Positions 39,546 to 49,040 of a DNA stretch of 64,000 nt are shown piece after piece (the stretch's first letter is position 1; each line of letters begins with the position of its first letter). The notes beneath the pieces were generated by a model. The model worked only from the letters and a program-made list of their open reading frames with translations. It searched no databases and was not told the DNA's origin. The DNA comes from Sphingomonadales bacterium 28-55-16. GTDB lineage: Bacteria; Pseudomonadota; Alphaproteobacteria; Sphingomonadales; Sphingomonadaceae. Made by a program: the position numbers and the translations under genes. The stretch covers positions 1 to 64,000 of the forward strand of contig NCGG01000010.1 in NCBI GenBank assembly GCA_002278855.1, given 5' to 3'.

Positions 39546-40931
39546 TTAATGCCCGACAGTTTGCCCGCGTTCCAGCCCTGATGCTGCCAATTGCGCGTCA
39601 ATTTGCGCCATCAGGCGTTGTAGGCCTTCTTCGGATGACGCCTCGGCGCGGGCGACGAGGACATCCTGCGTGTTCGATGCACGCAGCAACCACCAGCCAT
39701 CGGGTGTGTTGACGCGCGCGCCATCGGTGTTGTTCACATCTGCGCCAGCGGCTGACAGCCGCTTGAGCACTTCGTCGATGACCGCAAATTTGCGGCTCTC
39801 GTCGACTTGGAAGCGCATTTCCGGCGTGTTGATTATCACCGGCATGTCGCCGCGCAATTCGGTCACGCTTTTGCCAAGCTTGGCCGACGCCGACATCAAT
39901 CGGACGGCAGCATAAATGGCGTCGTCGAAACCATAATATTCATGCTTGAAGAAGATGTGACCGCTCATTTCGCCTGCGAGCGGCGAACCGGTCTCTTTCA
40001 TTTTGGACTTAATGAGGCTGTGCCCGGTCTTCCACATCAATGGCTGGCCGCCCAGTTCGGTGATACGGTCGAACAACGCTTGCGACGCCTTCACATCCGC
40101 AATTATGGTCGCGCCGGGGACTTCGGCCAGCACATCGGCGGCATAGATTTGCAGTAACTGGTCGCCCCAGATCACTCGGCCCTCGCCGTCGATTGCGCCG
40201 ATACGATCGCCATCCCCGTCAAAAGCTACTCCAAAATCGAGCTGCTTTTCGGCGACAAGCCGTTGCAAGTCGACTAAATTTGCAGGATCGGTTGGATCGG
40301 GGTGATGATTGGGAAATTGGCCATCTACATCGACAAACAAAAGATGATGCTCGCCAGGCAACATCTTGACCAGCTTTTCAATAGCCGGCCCCGCCGCGCC
40401 ATTGCCTGCATCCCAACCGATGCGGAATGCCTTTTGCGGCGCGGCCTGCGCCACGCGGGCGACATATTGGTCAAGGATATCGAAATGCGCCGAACTGCCC
40501 ACGCCCTCAATCCAATCGCCTGCCGCCGCCATGCGACCCAGCTTCTGGATGTCCGCGCCAAAAAACGGCTTGCCCATGAGGACCATTTTGAAGCCGTTAT
40601 AATTGGCTGGATTATGGCTGCCGGTTATTTCAATGCCGCCGTCTACATCCTCCAGAACGGCTTCGGCATAATATAGCATGGGCGTTGGCCCCATGCCGAT
40701 GCGCACCGCGTCCACACCGCTGTCGTTCAGCCCCCTGACCAAAGCCGCCTCAAGCATGGGGGAGCTCACGCGTCCGTCATAACCGACCGCCGCCTTCTTT
40801 CCGCCCGCGCGCACAAGGCAGGTCCCGAACCCACGGCCAATGGCATAGGCATCCGCCTCCCCCAAAGTTTCGCCAATGATGCCGCGAATGTCATATTCAC
40901 GGAGCGAGGTGGGGTGGAAATGATGGGACAT
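39546..40931 (-). CDS. Phosphomannomutase/phosphoglucomutase
   Basis: This 461-residue alpha-D-phosphohexomutase of the AlgC/ManB type interconverts hexose-6- and 1-phosphates. The active-site serine loop is [18 protein letters not shown] (phosphoserine in TGSHNP). The metal loop is [16 protein letters not shown], the sugar-binding loop GEMSGHIFF, and the phosphate loop [18 protein letters not shown]. It can supply mannose-1-P to ManC (45.4 kb) or glucose-1-P for surface polysaccharide. It lies upstream of the Lhr-type gene with a seven-base gap. Confidence 0.93.
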   Translation of the reverse strand: MSHHFHPTSLREYDIRGIIGETLGEADAYAIGRGFGTCLVRAGGKKAAVGYDGRVSSPMLEAALVRGLNDSGVDAVRIGMGPTPMLYYAEAVLEDVDGGIEITGSHNPANYNGFKMVLMGKPFFGADIQKLGRMAAAGDWIEGVGSSAHFDILDQYVARVAQAAPQKAFRIGWDAGNGAAGPAIEKLVKMLPGEHHLLFVDVDGQFPNHHPDPTDPANLVDLQRLVAEKQLDFGVAFDGDGDRIGAIDGEGRVIWGDQLLQIYAADVLAEVPGATIIADVKASQALFDRITELGGQPLMWKTGHSLIKSKMKETGSPLAGEMSGHIFFKHEYYGFDDAIYAAVRLMSASAKLGKSVTELRGDMPVIINTPEMRFQVDESRKFAVIDEVLKRLSAAGADVNNTDGARVNTPDGWWLLRASNTQDVLVARAEASSEEGLQRLMAQIDAQLAASGLERGQTVGH

Positions 40932-40963
40932 GGGGATACCTCTTCTTTTGGGGAGACTGGCGC

Positions 40964-41377
40964 TTAACGCCGTTTTTCGTTCAAATCATCTAACAATATA
41001 TCGCGCGCTTTGTTCAAATCGGCCGCGCTTGTGTCACTGCCACCTGCGTCCGGATGGCTTTGCGCGATCAGCGTCCGGTGGCGCGCGCGAATGCGGTCGG
41101 CCGTATCGAAGCGCGACACGCCAAGCAAAAACCGGGCTTCATCCAGATTGGATATTGCGGTTGGTTTTGTACGGCTTCCCAAAAGCCGTAAATGGAGACC
41201 GCGATACCAAGCCGCGGCAATGATGACGGCGCCCACACCAATCAGCAGGCTGCCCCGCGCCGTGAGAAATGCCCCGGCAAGGCCAAGCAAGACCGGCGGC
41301 AATTGCTGCGCATGAAGCTTGCCCTTCCAAATTGCCCAGCCAATTGCGGCGACGGCAAGAAGAGCGAGAAACCCCAT
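40964..41377 (-). CDS. Membrane-anchored J-domain protein
   Basis: This 137-residue protein has two predicted N-terminal membrane segments ([17 protein letters not shown] and [15 protein letters not shown]), a basic linker, and a C-terminal J domain at about 78-135. The HPD motif is intact (AQSHPDAGG) and helix IV follows ([14 protein letters not shown]). J-domains stimulate Hsp70/DnaK. The layout resembles mitochondrial Tim14 and DjlA-like co-chaperones. Its start shares a base with the mipZ stop (TAATG), so the two are coupled. Confidence 0.87.
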   Translation of the reverse strand: MGFLALLAVAAIGWAIWKGKLHAQQLPPVLLGLAGAFLTARGSLLIGVGAVIIAAAWYRGLHLRLLGSRTKPTAISNLDEARFLLGVSRFDTADRIRARHRTLIAQSHPDAGGSDTSAADLNKARDILLDDLNEKRR

Positions 41378-42159
41378 TATATCAAAGCCGCTTGATGCAC
41401 TTCGGGCAACGCAAGTCCGGTCACCAACTCACGCAATTCCTGCCGCGCGACAATATGCGCCGTCGCCAATTGGCCCAGATGGCCCTTATCGATGAGCGTC
41501 AATCCCGATGGAAATAGCTCGCGGTAAATGACGCGCTCGTTCAGGCCTGGCAAGGACCGGAAGCCCACGCGCTTCGACAATTCGGTCAAGGCATCGGTCA
41601 TGCGCTGCTGGTTGCGCGCCTCCATATTATGCAGGCGATTGCGGACAACAACCCAGTCGATTGTAACACCATCTGCCTTGGCCCGCTCCTTGCGCGCATC
41701 CCAGATCAGCTCGGCGTAAAAGCTTAACTTGCGGACTTTGAAATTTTCGGCGTCGACTTGGCCAATGAGGTCAAAATCGACAAAGCTGTCGTTGATAGGC
41801 GTCACGAGCGTATTTGCGCGCGTCGCCACAAAGCGCGCATATTTGTCATCGCGGCCCGGCGTATCAAAAACGAGAAAGTCATTCTCGTCGCCGAGCCGCT
41901 CCACTTGGCGTTCAAGCGTTGCCTGCGAATCATGTTCAAACACTTCAAACGCAGGCATCGGCAAGGTGATTTTACGTCGCGCAATCGTGTCGCGCCGGTT
42001 TTCCATGTAACGAAACAGGGTGCGTTGGCGTGAATCAAGGTCAATACACGCCACGCGTGCGCCGCGTGATGCCAGCGCGATGGCAACATGCACCGCTGTC
42101 GTTGACTTGCCCGTCCCGCCTTTTTCGTTCGCAAAAACGATGTGATGTGCCTTGGTCAT
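41377..42159 (-). CDS. mipZ: Division-plane positioning ATPase MipZ
   Basis: This 260-residue deviant-Walker ParA-family ATPase has the P-loop NEKGGTGKST at 11-20. The stretch VACIDLDSRQRTLFRYMENR matches MipZ of alphaproteobacteria rather than ParA or MinD. FDTPGRDDKYARF and LVTPINDSFVDFDLIGQ are also MipZ-type. MipZ forms gradients from the chromosomal origins and inhibits FtsZ, so it places the division ring at midcell. The ATG at 42159 was chosen at the conserved start. It is divergent from panC. Confidence 0.92.
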   Translation of the reverse strand: MTKAHHIVFANEKGGTGKSTTAVHVAIALASRGARVACIDLDSRQRTLFRYMENRRDTIARRKITLPMPAFEVFEHDSQATLERQVERLGDENDFLVFDTPGRDDKYARFVATRANTLVTPINDSFVDFDLIGQVDAENFKVRKLSFYAELIWDARKERAKADGVTIDWVVVRNRLHNMEARNQQRMTDALTELSKRVGFRSLPGLNERVIYRELFPSGLTLIDKGHLGQLATAHIVARQELRELVTGLALPEVHQAALI

Positions 42160-42272
42160 ATTTCCCCAAACTGCCTCAATTTCGTGCCCACCGCGACATT
42201 TGCCTTGAAATGCCGCCGCGCCCTCCCGCATAGGCGGGTTTCACCCAAGCCAATAAACAAGGCGGCCTATCC

Positions 42273-43112
42273 GTGCAAACCATCAATCAGCTTGACTCGT
42301 TACGGCGGAACATACGCGCCTTGCGCCAAGCCAAGCGCCGCATTGCGCTGGTTCCGACCATGGGTGCGCTGCATGACGGGCACATGACATTGGTACATGC
42401 GGCACAGGCGCATGCCGATGCGGTGGTCGTGTCCATATTCGTCAACCCCACCCAATTCGGCCCGAATGAAGATCTCGACGCCTATCCGCGCACAATGGCG
42501 CGCGATACCGAAATGCTTCGCGCCGCGGGTGTGGACATTTTATGGGCGCCAGATGCGGACGCTGTGTATCCGGCGGGCTTTGCGACTAAAGTCCATGTGG
42601 ATGGCCCAAGCCGCGGTTATTGCGGCGGCGACCGTCCGGGGCATTTTGACGGTGTCGCGCTGGTGGTGGCAAAATTGTTCAATCAGGTGCAGCCCGATGT
42701 CGCGCTATTTGGCGAAAAGGATTTTCAGCAACTGGCGGTCATCCGGCAAATGGCGCGCGACCTCGACTTCGCGTTGGACATATTGGGCGTTCCGATTGTG
42801 CGTGATGCGGATGGCCTCGCTCTGTCCTCGCGCAACGCCTATTTAACGGCAGACGAACGCGTGGCGGCCTTAGCCTTGCCCCAGGCATTGGGCCGCGCGG
42901 CCGACAAGATCCGCGCGGGCACGGATGTGGGGCATACGCTTGCACAGGCCATAAAGGATGTTCTTGCCGCTGGGTTTGCGCGCGTGGACTATTTCACGCT
43001 CGCCGACGCGGTGACGCTAGAAGAACTGCATGCCTTTGATGGTCGGCCGACGCGGTTACTGGCAGCCGCAAAGATTGGCAAAACGCGGCTGATCGACAAT
43101 CTTGCTGTTTAG
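42273..43112 (+). CDS. panC: Pantothenate synthetase
   Basis: This 279-residue enzyme condenses pantoate and beta-alanine using ATP, the last step of pantothenate synthesis. The HIGH-like motif is in [14 protein letters not shown], the pantoate site in [31 protein letters not shown] follows, and the KMSKS-like loop is LSSRNAYL. The start codon is GTG ([10 protein letters not shown]). It is divergent from mipZ with 113 bases between. No panB lies nearby. Confidence 0.95.
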   Translation: MQTINQLDSLRRNIRALRQAKRRIALVPTMGALHDGHMTLVHAAQAHADAVVVSIFVNPTQFGPNEDLDAYPRTMARDTEMLRAAGVDILWAPDADAVYPAGFATKVHVDGPSRGYCGGDRPGHFDGVALVVAKLFNQVQPDVALFGEKDFQQLAVIRQMARDLDFALDILGVPIVRDADGLALSSRNAYLTADERVAALALPQALGRAADKIRAGTDVGHTLAQAIKDVLAAGFARVDYFTLADAVTLEELHAFDGRPTRLLAAAKIGKTRLIDNLAV

Positions 43113-43158
43113 CTATCCAAGCAGACCTTTGTATCGAAGCTGATTTTCGGGTTTTTCG

Positions 43159-43173
43159 TTAACCTTTTTTTAT
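43159..43173. promoter_or_regulatory. Near-consensus CtrA-type site (TTAA-N7-TTAT)
   Basis: TTAA (43159-43162), seven bases, then TTAT (43170-43173) differs from the CtrA consensus at one base. It lies 48 bases before the SEL1 gene start, in the only gap between panC and that gene. The T-rich spacer makes a chance match quite possible. Confidence 0.25.
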
Positions 43174-43221
43174 CCATGATAAGGGAAATTGCACCGCATA
43201 GTGAATGTGGGGGCATGAAAA

Positions 43222-43521
43222 ATGGCTGATAGCGCTGAAAATGCAGACTTTCTTATAGAAAGCCGTCTGGCTGACGCGGCGCGCGGCGCTGCAAATGCTT
43301 TATATGATTTGGGCGTCGCGTTTTCGACCGGAAGCGACGGTGTCACGGCCGACCTGATTGAGGCGCATAAATGGTTCAATCTTGCGGCGCTTAACGGCAG
43401 CGAAAGGGCGATGCTGTGCCGCGCCGATATCTCGGATGATATGACGGCGCGCGAAATAGCAGAGGCGCAGCGACAAGCGCGGGCTTGGTTGCAGGCAACG
43501 AACAAGCACCGTGTGGCTTAG
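43222..43521 (+). CDS. Short SEL1-repeat protein
   Basis: This 99-residue acidic protein has no signal peptide. A single SEL1/TPR-like unit covers about 24-58 (NALYDLGVAFSTGSDGVTAD, then AHKWFNLAALNG), and the C-terminal half is a helix (REIAEAQRQARAWLQAT). SEL1 repeats mediate protein contacts; the partner is unknown. It is monocistronic by appearance, with 109 bases upstream and 157 bases downstream. Confidence 0.83.
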   Translation: MADSAENADFLIESRLADAARGAANALYDLGVAFSTGSDGVTADLIEAHKWFNLAALNGSERAMLCRADISDDMTAREIAEAQRQARAWLQATNKHRVA

Positions 43522-43678
43522 TGTGTTCATAAGTCCCACAAGGTAAAATTTCCGCGCGTTACGGGCCTAGCGAGGCAATGCCCGACATTGCATGTGCAGT
43601 ATTTTAAAAAGGTCATATCGCCGTCCAGCTAGCGATGCTATCCGGCCCACAATCCGCGGTACAAGGACGCTTTAAGAT

Positions 43679-44662
43679 ATGACTTCACCCATACTCGTAA
43701 CAGGCGCAGCCGGGTTCATCGGCCACGCTGTGGCGCACCGCCTTTTGGCGCGCGGCGAACGCGTCATTGGGGTCGATATCGTCAACGATTATTATGACCC
43801 TGCATTGAAAGAGGCGCGGCTGGCGACCTTTGCCGGGATAAACCGCTTTACCTTTGAACGCATCGACATTGCCGATGCCGACAAAATGAAGGCGCTTGTG
43901 TGTGATAATGATATCGTCCGCGTTGTGCATCTCGCGGCGCAGGCAGGGGTGCGCTATAGCATTGACAACCCCTTCGCCTATCAACGCTCAAACTTGGCCG
44001 GTCATTTGTCGGTGATGGAGGCGTGCCGCCATGCACCGGGCTTTGAACATTTGGTTTATGCCTCTTCGAGCTCGGTCTACGGCGACAAGCCCATGGGGGG
44101 AGAAGGCTTTACGGAAGACGAGCCGGCAAACGACCCGGTCTCGCTGTACGCCGCGACCAAGCGCGCGTGCGAATTGATGAGCCAATCCTATGCCAGGCTT
44201 TACGGCTTCCCGCAAACAGGCCTCCGGTTTTTCACGGTCTATGGCCCGTGGGGACGGCCCGACATGGCCTATTTCAGCTTCACGCAGAAAATCCTCAAGG
44301 GGGAGGCGATTGAGGTATATGGCAATGGGGAAATGGCGCGTGATTTCACCTATATTGACGACATTGTCGATGGCATCATTGGCGCGCTCGATCACACGCC
44401 AGAGCGCGGGGAACACCGGGTTCTAAATATCGGCGATAGCCACCCAATTGGCCTGATGGAAATGATCGAGACGCTTGAAAAAGCCATTGGCCACACGGCG
44501 GTCAAAATCATGCGGCCAATGCAGCCGGGCGACGTCACTGCGACCTATGCCGATGTGTCCAAGCTACACGCGCTTACCGGATACAAGCCTAAGGTCATGC
44601 TTGCGGAGGGATTAGAGAAATTCGCCGACTGGTACCGGCAATATTATGGAACCGCCTGGTAA
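43679..44662 (+). CDS. UDP-glucuronate 4-epimerase-like NAD-dependent epimerase
   Basis: This 327-residue extended short-chain dehydrogenase has the NAD motif GAAGFIGHAVAHRLLARGE and the catalytic YxxxK in SLYAATKRACELM. VDIVNDYYDPALKEARL and GPWGRPDMAYFSFTQKIL are characteristic of UDP-glucuronate epimerases (LpsL/CapI type), which make UDP-galacturonate for surface polysaccharide. Its stop is two bases from the convergent TetR gene. It likely contributes to the polysaccharide pool along with pgm and manC. Confidence 0.9.
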   Translation: MTSPILVTGAAGFIGHAVAHRLLARGERVIGVDIVNDYYDPALKEARLATFAGINRFTFERIDIADADKMKALVCDNDIVRVVHLAAQAGVRYSIDNPFAYQRSNLAGHLSVMEACRHAPGFEHLVYASSSSVYGDKPMGGEGFTEDEPANDPVSLYAATKRACELMSQSYARLYGFPQTGLRFFTVYGPWGRPDMAYFSFTQKILKGEAIEVYGNGEMARDFTYIDDIVDGIIGALDHTPERGEHRVLNIGDSHPIGLMEMIETLEKAIGHTAVKIMRPMQPGDVTATYADVSKLHALTGYKPKVMLAEGLEKFADWYRQYYGTAW

Positions 44663-44664
44663 AC

Positions 44665-45297
44665 TTACGGCTTCAGCTGCGCCTGCCATTCATCGAACGA
44701 CGCTGCCAGCTTGCGGCCGGCAATTTGGCGGCCAGCTTCGCGTGGTAACCCAAGTGACGTCGACAAGGGCCCGCCAAGCAACGCATCACCGAGTGCCATA
44801 AGCACCATTTCTAGCGTCAGTTCATGCAGCGACGTATCGGCGTGGCCGTCTTCGCCAATTTCATCAACCAGCTTGTGGATCGCTTCGACAATGGGGTCGA
44901 GCGCGTCCTCATTGCCCGATAGCAGCATCCAAGACGCAAGAGCGCCCGCGCCCTCGCGGTCGAACTGATCGAAGATCAGATCGGCAAGTTCGTGCGGCGT
45001 GACGACCCCGCCGCGCATTTGCACCACAGCTTCGCCGATTTTTCTGCAGATATTGTTGCCCATATACGCCGCCAGGGCGCGCTGTAGCTCCGACGCTGAC
45101 CCGAAATGGTGCAGTAAATTGGCATGCGTCCGCCCGATCCTTCCAGCAACCGCCTTTAAGGTAACGGCCTGCGGACCTGCTTCAAGTAACAGGCCGCGCG
45201 CGGCCTCAAGCGCCGCCATCCGGCTCGCCTCGGGGCTCAATCGACGCGGCATACCAACGTCTTTGAAATCGATAATCTTGGATGCCTCTGTTGCCAT
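44665..45297 (-). CDS. TetR-family transcriptional regulator
   Basis: This 210-residue protein has an N-terminal helix-turn-helix at about 35-75 (RGLLLEAGPQAVTLKAVAGR and THANLLHHFGSASELQRAL), in the position of the TetR DNA-binding domain. The long helical remainder is the ligand/dimer domain. The target is unknown; the divergent region upstream of the ATG leads into the end of manC, so no divergent partner is controlled in the classical way. No palindromic operator was identified with confidence. Confidence 0.88.
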   Translation of the reverse strand: MATEASKIIDFKDVGMPRRLSPEASRMAALEAARGLLLEAGPQAVTLKAVAGRIGRTHANLLHHFGSASELQRALAAYMGNNICRKIGEAVVQMRGGVVTPHELADLIFDQFDREGAGALASWMLLSGNEDALDPIVEAIHKLVDEIGEDGHADTSLHELTLEMVLMALGDALLGGPLSTSLGLPREAGRQIAGRKLAASFDEWQAQLKP

Positions 45298-45389
45298 AGT
45301 CGCCGCTACTCCGATAATTTTACAACGCTACGCCAATTCAGGCGCTTCTCCAAGAGCGTTGGGAGGCAGTGCTACGGATTGTTTTGGGG

Positions 45390-46487
45390 TTATTGCGGAG
45401 TTGGCTTGTGCGTGTCGACGGACGCTTCGCTTGCGAAATCTCTAACCTTTTGGCTCGTTCCTCGGGGCAAGATCATCACTTCATTGCCATTTGCAATGAT
45501 GAGCAAATCATCAACTCCATGCACCGACACGCGGATGCCGTCGGCGTGGATAAGGTTGCCGTGGCTGCTATCCAACCGAACAGCGCCGGACGTAACATTT
45601 CCATCGGCGTCCTTGTCACCGATATCGTGCAACGCATCCCAGCTGCCGACGTCTGACCAGCCCATGCTCACCGGAGCGACCGCGACCTTCGATGCCTTTT
45701 CCATAATTGCGTAGTCAATACTGTCTGCGGGACAGGCGGCGAAGCTATGGGCGTCGGGATTTATGTGATTGCCGCTCCGCTGGGCCTTCGACATTGCGTC
45801 ACGAACGGCTGCGCCCATTTCCGAGGCATGTGCCTCCACCGCGTCCAAATAAGTATCTGCACGAAAAAGGAAAATACCGCCATTCCACACATGGCCCCCA
45901 GCCTCAATCATGGAGGCCGCGCGGGCGGCGTCAGGCTTCTCGACAAAGCGCTGCACGGCTTGAACGCCGTTACCAACGACGGAACCCATCTGGATATAGC
46001 CATAGCCTGTCTCAGGGCCCGTGGGATTAATCCCATAAGTGGCAAGCCAGCCATCTTGAACTTGAGGTAAAAGTGCCTCCGTTGCCGCGTGAAACGCCGC
46101 TTCGTCGGCGATGACGTGGTCGCTTGGCATCACCAGCATAACCGATTGCGGTGTACTGACGGCGAGAGCCGCCAGTCCAATTGCTGGCGCCGTATTGCGC
46201 GCACATGGCTCAAGTAAAATAACTGCGTCGGTGACGCCGATTTCGGCCAATTGGTCACTGACAATTCCCGCATGCACCGCGTTGGCCACAATAATCGGCG
46301 CTGCAAAGCGTTCACGGTCCATGACCCTCAGTACCGTCAACTGAAACATCGTGTGCGCATCCGTCAGCGCCAAAAATTGCTTCGGCGTTTTTGGCGTCGA
46401 TAACGGCCAAAGTCGAGCACCGCCGCCACCCGATAAAATTACAGGACTAATGATCGCGAAGTCTCCAGCTGCAGGGCATGATAACAA
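45390..46487 (-). CDS. manC: Mannose-1-phosphate guanylyltransferase
   Basis: This 365-residue nucleotidyltransferase makes GDP-mannose. The signature PVILSGGGGARLWPLSTPKTPKQFLAL is at the N-terminus; KTPKQF matches the hexose-1-P guanylyltransferase P-loop. VMPSDHVIADEAAFHAA and FVEKPDAARA are further motifs. It lacks the C-terminal isomerase cupin of the bifunctional enzymes, which fits a separate manA next door. The only start codon before the motif is a TTG at 46487. It is divergent from manA with 175 bases between. Confidence 0.9.
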   Translation of the reverse strand: MLSCPAAGDFAIISPVILSGGGGARLWPLSTPKTPKQFLALTDAHTMFQLTVLRVMDRERFAAPIIVANAVHAGIVSDQLAEIGVTDAVILLEPCARNTAPAIGLAALAVSTPQSVMLVMPSDHVIADEAAFHAATEALLPQVQDGWLATYGINPTGPETGYGYIQMGSVVGNGVQAVQRFVEKPDAARAASMIEAGGHVWNGGIFLFRADTYLDAVEAHASEMGAAVRDAMSKAQRSGNHINPDAHSFAACPADSIDYAIMEKASKVAVAPVSMGWSDVGSWDALHDIGDKDADGNVTSGAVRLDSSHGNLIHADGIRVSVHGVDDLLIIANGNEVMILPRGTSQKVRDFASEASVDTHKPTPQ

Positions 46488-46662
46488 GGGTCTATCATTT
46501 CTGATCTGGCATTATCTGTCAAACCTGGAAATAACGATTACTCTTTTGGTTCTATAAAAGGCTAGACAGAAATGTAATTGCCATCGCGATTTACTTATTT
46601 GAGTACGCGCCCATAAAATTTTTGCAGTGGATAAGTGGTTCGGTCCTGCTATTGATCGTGGT

Positions 46663-47448
46663 ATGAAGTTAGCTCGGCATCTTGTTGATAAACCTTGGGG
46701 ACGAACGGACATTCCTGCGGAATTCGGCACAATGAGTGACCGCCGGGTTGGTGAAATTTGGTATACTGCCGAAACCAAAGAGCGTTTGCCGATTTTGGTG
46801 AAATGGCTTTTTACGTCTGAGAGGCTTTCGATCCAGGTGCACCCTGATGACGCGAACGCGCGCGCGCGCGGTATGCCCTCAGGCAAAGAGGAGTGTTGGT
46901 ACATTGTTGATGCAGAGCCTGGCGCGTTAGTTGGAATTGGGACGAAGCGTCGGCTTAGTAGCGCCGAACTTTACGCGGCCTCGCTTTCAGGCGAGATTGA
47001 AGGGTTGATGGACTGGAAAAAGGTATCCGCGGGAGACTATTTTTATATTCCCGCCGGCACCGTCCACGCGATCGGAGCCGGGATACATCTTGTCGAGGTT
47101 CAGCAATATGCTGACATCACATATCGCCTTTATGACTACGGCCGTGATCGCGAGCTGCATCTGGATGACGGTGTGGTGGCATCGACTGCGACGCCATATA
47201 CGGACATTCGGTCGGGACATGCCGAAACCGGAACGCAGCTCGTCGATGGCCCACATTTTCGGCTTTGGCTTGTGTCCGACATCAACGAAGTTAAAGTACT
47301 TCGGTCTTCGGGGAATATCTGGATTATTCCCTTGTCAGGCCAGGTTCAAACAGATGGAGAGGTAGCTGCCAAGGGTGACTGCATAGTCACATCTGTCCTA
47401 GCAAAGATCACTTTTTCAAGCGATGCAAAGGCGCTTGTTGCCTTCTAG
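46663..47448 (+). CDS. manA: Class I mannose-6-phosphate isomerase
   Basis: This 261-residue cupin enzyme interconverts fructose-6-P and mannose-6-P. Metal ligands are in SIQVHPDDANAR and EECWYIVDAEPGA, and the late histidine is in IPAGTVHAIGAG. It is compact compared with the roughly 390-residue E. coli enzyme, as in other alphaproteobacteria. The ATG at 46663 (MKLARHLVDKPWG) was preferred over a GTG at 46627 because homologues start here. A TATAAA stretch lies at about 46554. It is convergent with the GNAT gene. Confidence 0.88.
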   Translation: MKLARHLVDKPWGRTDIPAEFGTMSDRRVGEIWYTAETKERLPILVKWLFTSERLSIQVHPDDANARARGMPSGKEECWYIVDAEPGALVGIGTKRRLSSAELYAASLSGEIEGLMDWKKVSAGDYFYIPAGTVHAIGAGIHLVEVQQYADITYRLYDYGRDRELHLDDGVVASTATPYTDIRSGHAETGTQLVDGPHFRLWLVSDINEVKVLRSSGNIWIIPLSGQVQTDGEVAAKGDCIVTSVLAKITFSSDAKALVAF

Positions 47449-47462
47449 AGTTTAGATGTTTC

Positions 47463-47476
47463 GGGCACGTGTGCCC
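47463..47476. terminator. Weak bidirectional hairpin between convergent genes
   Basis: GGGCA-CGTG-TGCCC forms a five-bp stem with a four-base loop in the 45-base gap between manA and the GNAT gene. No long T-run follows on either side, so it is a weak candidate terminator. Confidence 0.35.
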
Positions 47477-47493
47477 TCCAGATTTACTGTTTC

Positions 47494-48084
47494 TTAAGCC
47501 GCTTGCAGGCGTTCCATCTGCTCACGCATGCTGAATGCCGCAGGGCGCGGTCTGGCGCGCGGTTCCGAATCGGTTTCATCCAGCGCCTTTTCATACATCA
47601 CGCAGGCGTCCGCTTCGCCGCGGCCAATGCTATGCCGCCGGGCGGTCTCGCCCGTGTTTTGAAAGCCAAGCTTACGCAAAACATTCCCCGAAGCAGGGTT
47701 ATCGATGAAGTGGCTGGCAATGAGCTTTTTATGGCCAATCGTCTTGGCGATGTTGACCACGGCGCGGCTTGCCTCGGTTGCAAAGCCAAGACCCCAATAA
47801 GGCCGGGCAATCCAATAGCCCAATTCAGCGTCGCCATCGAAATTGCTAATGCCGCACGCACCGATCAGGCGCGGTGCACCATTTGTGCGCAGCATCAGCA
47901 AGAAAGCAGGGTGCTGCGCGTCAGGTTCCTGCACAACAAAGTGCGCCGCATCGTCGGCAGTATAAGGCCATGGCGCGCGTGCTAGGTTTCTCACGATACC
48001 CGCATCGGCAATCGCTTGATACAGTTCCTGCGCATCCTCGGGCCAGCTCGGCCGCAGCAGCAATCTTTCCGTTCTCGCGAACAT
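47494..48084 (-). CDS. GNAT-family N-acetyltransferase (RimJ/RimL type)
   Basis: This 196-residue protein opens with ARTERLLLRPSWPEDAQELY and contains LGYWIARPYWGLGFATEASRAV, the acetyl-CoA-binding segment of the RimJ/RimL-like GNAT subfamily. ASGNVLRKLGFQNTGE follows at the usual place. The substrate is unknown; relatives acetylate ribosomal proteins or small amines. The ATG at 48084 has an ideal ribosome-binding site (GGAGA, six bases away). A strong terminator separates it from rpmA upstream. Confidence 0.87.
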   Translation of the reverse strand: MFARTERLLLRPSWPEDAQELYQAIADAGIVRNLARAPWPYTADDAAHFVVQEPDAQHPAFLLMLRTNGAPRLIGACGISNFDGDAELGYWIARPYWGLGFATEASRAVVNIAKTIGHKKLIASHFIDNPASGNVLRKLGFQNTGETARRHSIGRGEADACVMYEKALDETDSEPRARPRPAAFSMREQMERLQAA

Positions 48085-48176
48085 CGTTTCTCTCCGGTTC
48101 AGCGCTGCCCCCTTGCATGACAAAGCGACAGCCATGTTACACTTGCCCCTCATGGAGCTTGGAACAGGGAGAATAC

Positions 48177-48213
48177 GGCAAAAAGAAAGGGAGACCGGTT
48201 GCCCCGTCTCCCT
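48177..48213 (-). terminator. Rho-independent terminator after rplU-rpmA
   Basis: Read on the minus strand, AGGGAGAC (48213-48206) pairs perfectly with GTCTCCCT (48195-48188) around a 10-base loop and is followed by TTTCTTTTTGCC. It lies about 75 bases after the rpmA stop and before the GNAT gene. A second small palindrome, AGGTGGAAACCACCT at 48220-48234, lies just before it in the transcript. Confidence 0.85.
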
Positions 48214-48286
48214 GTTCAAAGGTGGAAACCACCTAAAATGATTTCCGGGTCATCCGTCTGGACAACCCGGCTATCGATTGTCCTGT

Positions 48287-48556
48287 TTATTCGGCGGCCA
48301 TAGCTGGCATATCGACCGACACATATTTGCGGCCGAGTTTGCCAGCATGGAACCGCACGCGGCCTTCGACGAGCGCGAACAAGGTGTGGTCTTTGCCGAG
48401 GCCAACGCCCGAACCAGGATATACCTTGGTGCCGCGCTGACGAATGATGATGTTACCGCCGATGACGGTTTCGCCACCGAACTTTTTCACGCCAAGACGA
48501 CGGCCTGCTGAATCGCGACCGTTGCGTGACGACCCACCTGCTTTTTTATGTGCCAT
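48287..48556 (-). CDS. rpmA: Ribosomal protein bL27
   Basis: This 89-residue bL27 begins [20 protein letters not shown], the conserved N-terminal tail that reaches the peptidyl-transferase centre. LGVKKFGGE and [16 protein letters not shown] follow as in the family. It follows rplU by 31 bases on the same strand and is ended by a strong terminator. Confidence 0.97.
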   Translation of the reverse strand: MAHKKAGGSSRNGRDSAGRRLGVKKFGGETVIGGNIIIRQRGTKVYPGSGVGLGKDHTLFALVEGRVRFHAGKLGRKYVSVDMPAMAAE

Positions 48557-48587
48557 GGTCTAAACTCCTACTTCAGAGCGTTGCCGC

Positions 48588-48983
48588 TCAAGCTTCCTTA
48601 GGGGCTGCAGCCTTTTTAGGCGCAGCGGCTTTCTTCGGCGCAGCTTCCTTTGCAGGAGCGGCAGTTGCGGCGGCCTTCTTATCTTCCTTGCCAACGGCAA
48701 GAATGCGCAGAAGCGTCAACGACTGGCGATGACCTTGCTTGCGGCGATAATTGTGGCGGCGACGCTTTTTGAAGACGATTACCTTTTCACCGCGCTCTTG
48801 CGCAATGATTTCAGCAGAAACGGTCAAGCCGTTCACGTCCTGTGCCTTGTCACCGTCACCGGCGAGAAGAATGTCACCCAGCGAGATCTTGTCACCCGCT
48901 TCACCAGACAGTTTTTCAACTGCGATTTTGTCTCCGGCGGCGACGCGATATTGCTTGCCGCCTGTGCGCACGATTGCGAACAT
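48588..48983 (-). CDS. rplU: Ribosomal protein bL21 with Ala/Lys/Pro-rich tail
   Basis: Residues 1-100 are a normal bL21 ([20 protein letters not shown], then [18 protein letters not shown]). The last 30 residues are an added tail with [17 protein letters not shown]-type repeats, likely unstructured and basic. bL21 binds 23S rRNA in the 50S subunit. It is first in the rplU-rpmA operon. Upstream lies a TTGACA element and a structured leader. Confidence 0.96.
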   Translation of the reverse strand: MFAIVRTGGKQYRVAAGDKIAVEKLSGEAGDKISLGDILLAGDGDKAQDVNGLTVSAEIIAQERGEKVIVFKKRRRHNYRRKQGHRQSLTLLRILAVGKEDKKAAATAAPAKEAAPKKAAAPKKAAAPKEA

Positions 48984-49040
48984 GGCTTTAACTCATCCGT
49001 TTCTACAGCTTAGCGCCTTATAAGGGCGGGTTGCTCAGGC

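Noticed and set aside
43575-43591. GCAATG-CATTGC hairpin before the epimerase as a terminator
   Set aside because: Only a six-bp stem and no T-run directly after it.
46852-46870. Alternating GC run in manA as a phase-variable repeat
   Set aside because: It is a short CG-dinucleotide run coding for Asn-Ala-Arg-Ala-Arg in a conserved region; no sign of contingency-locus behaviour.
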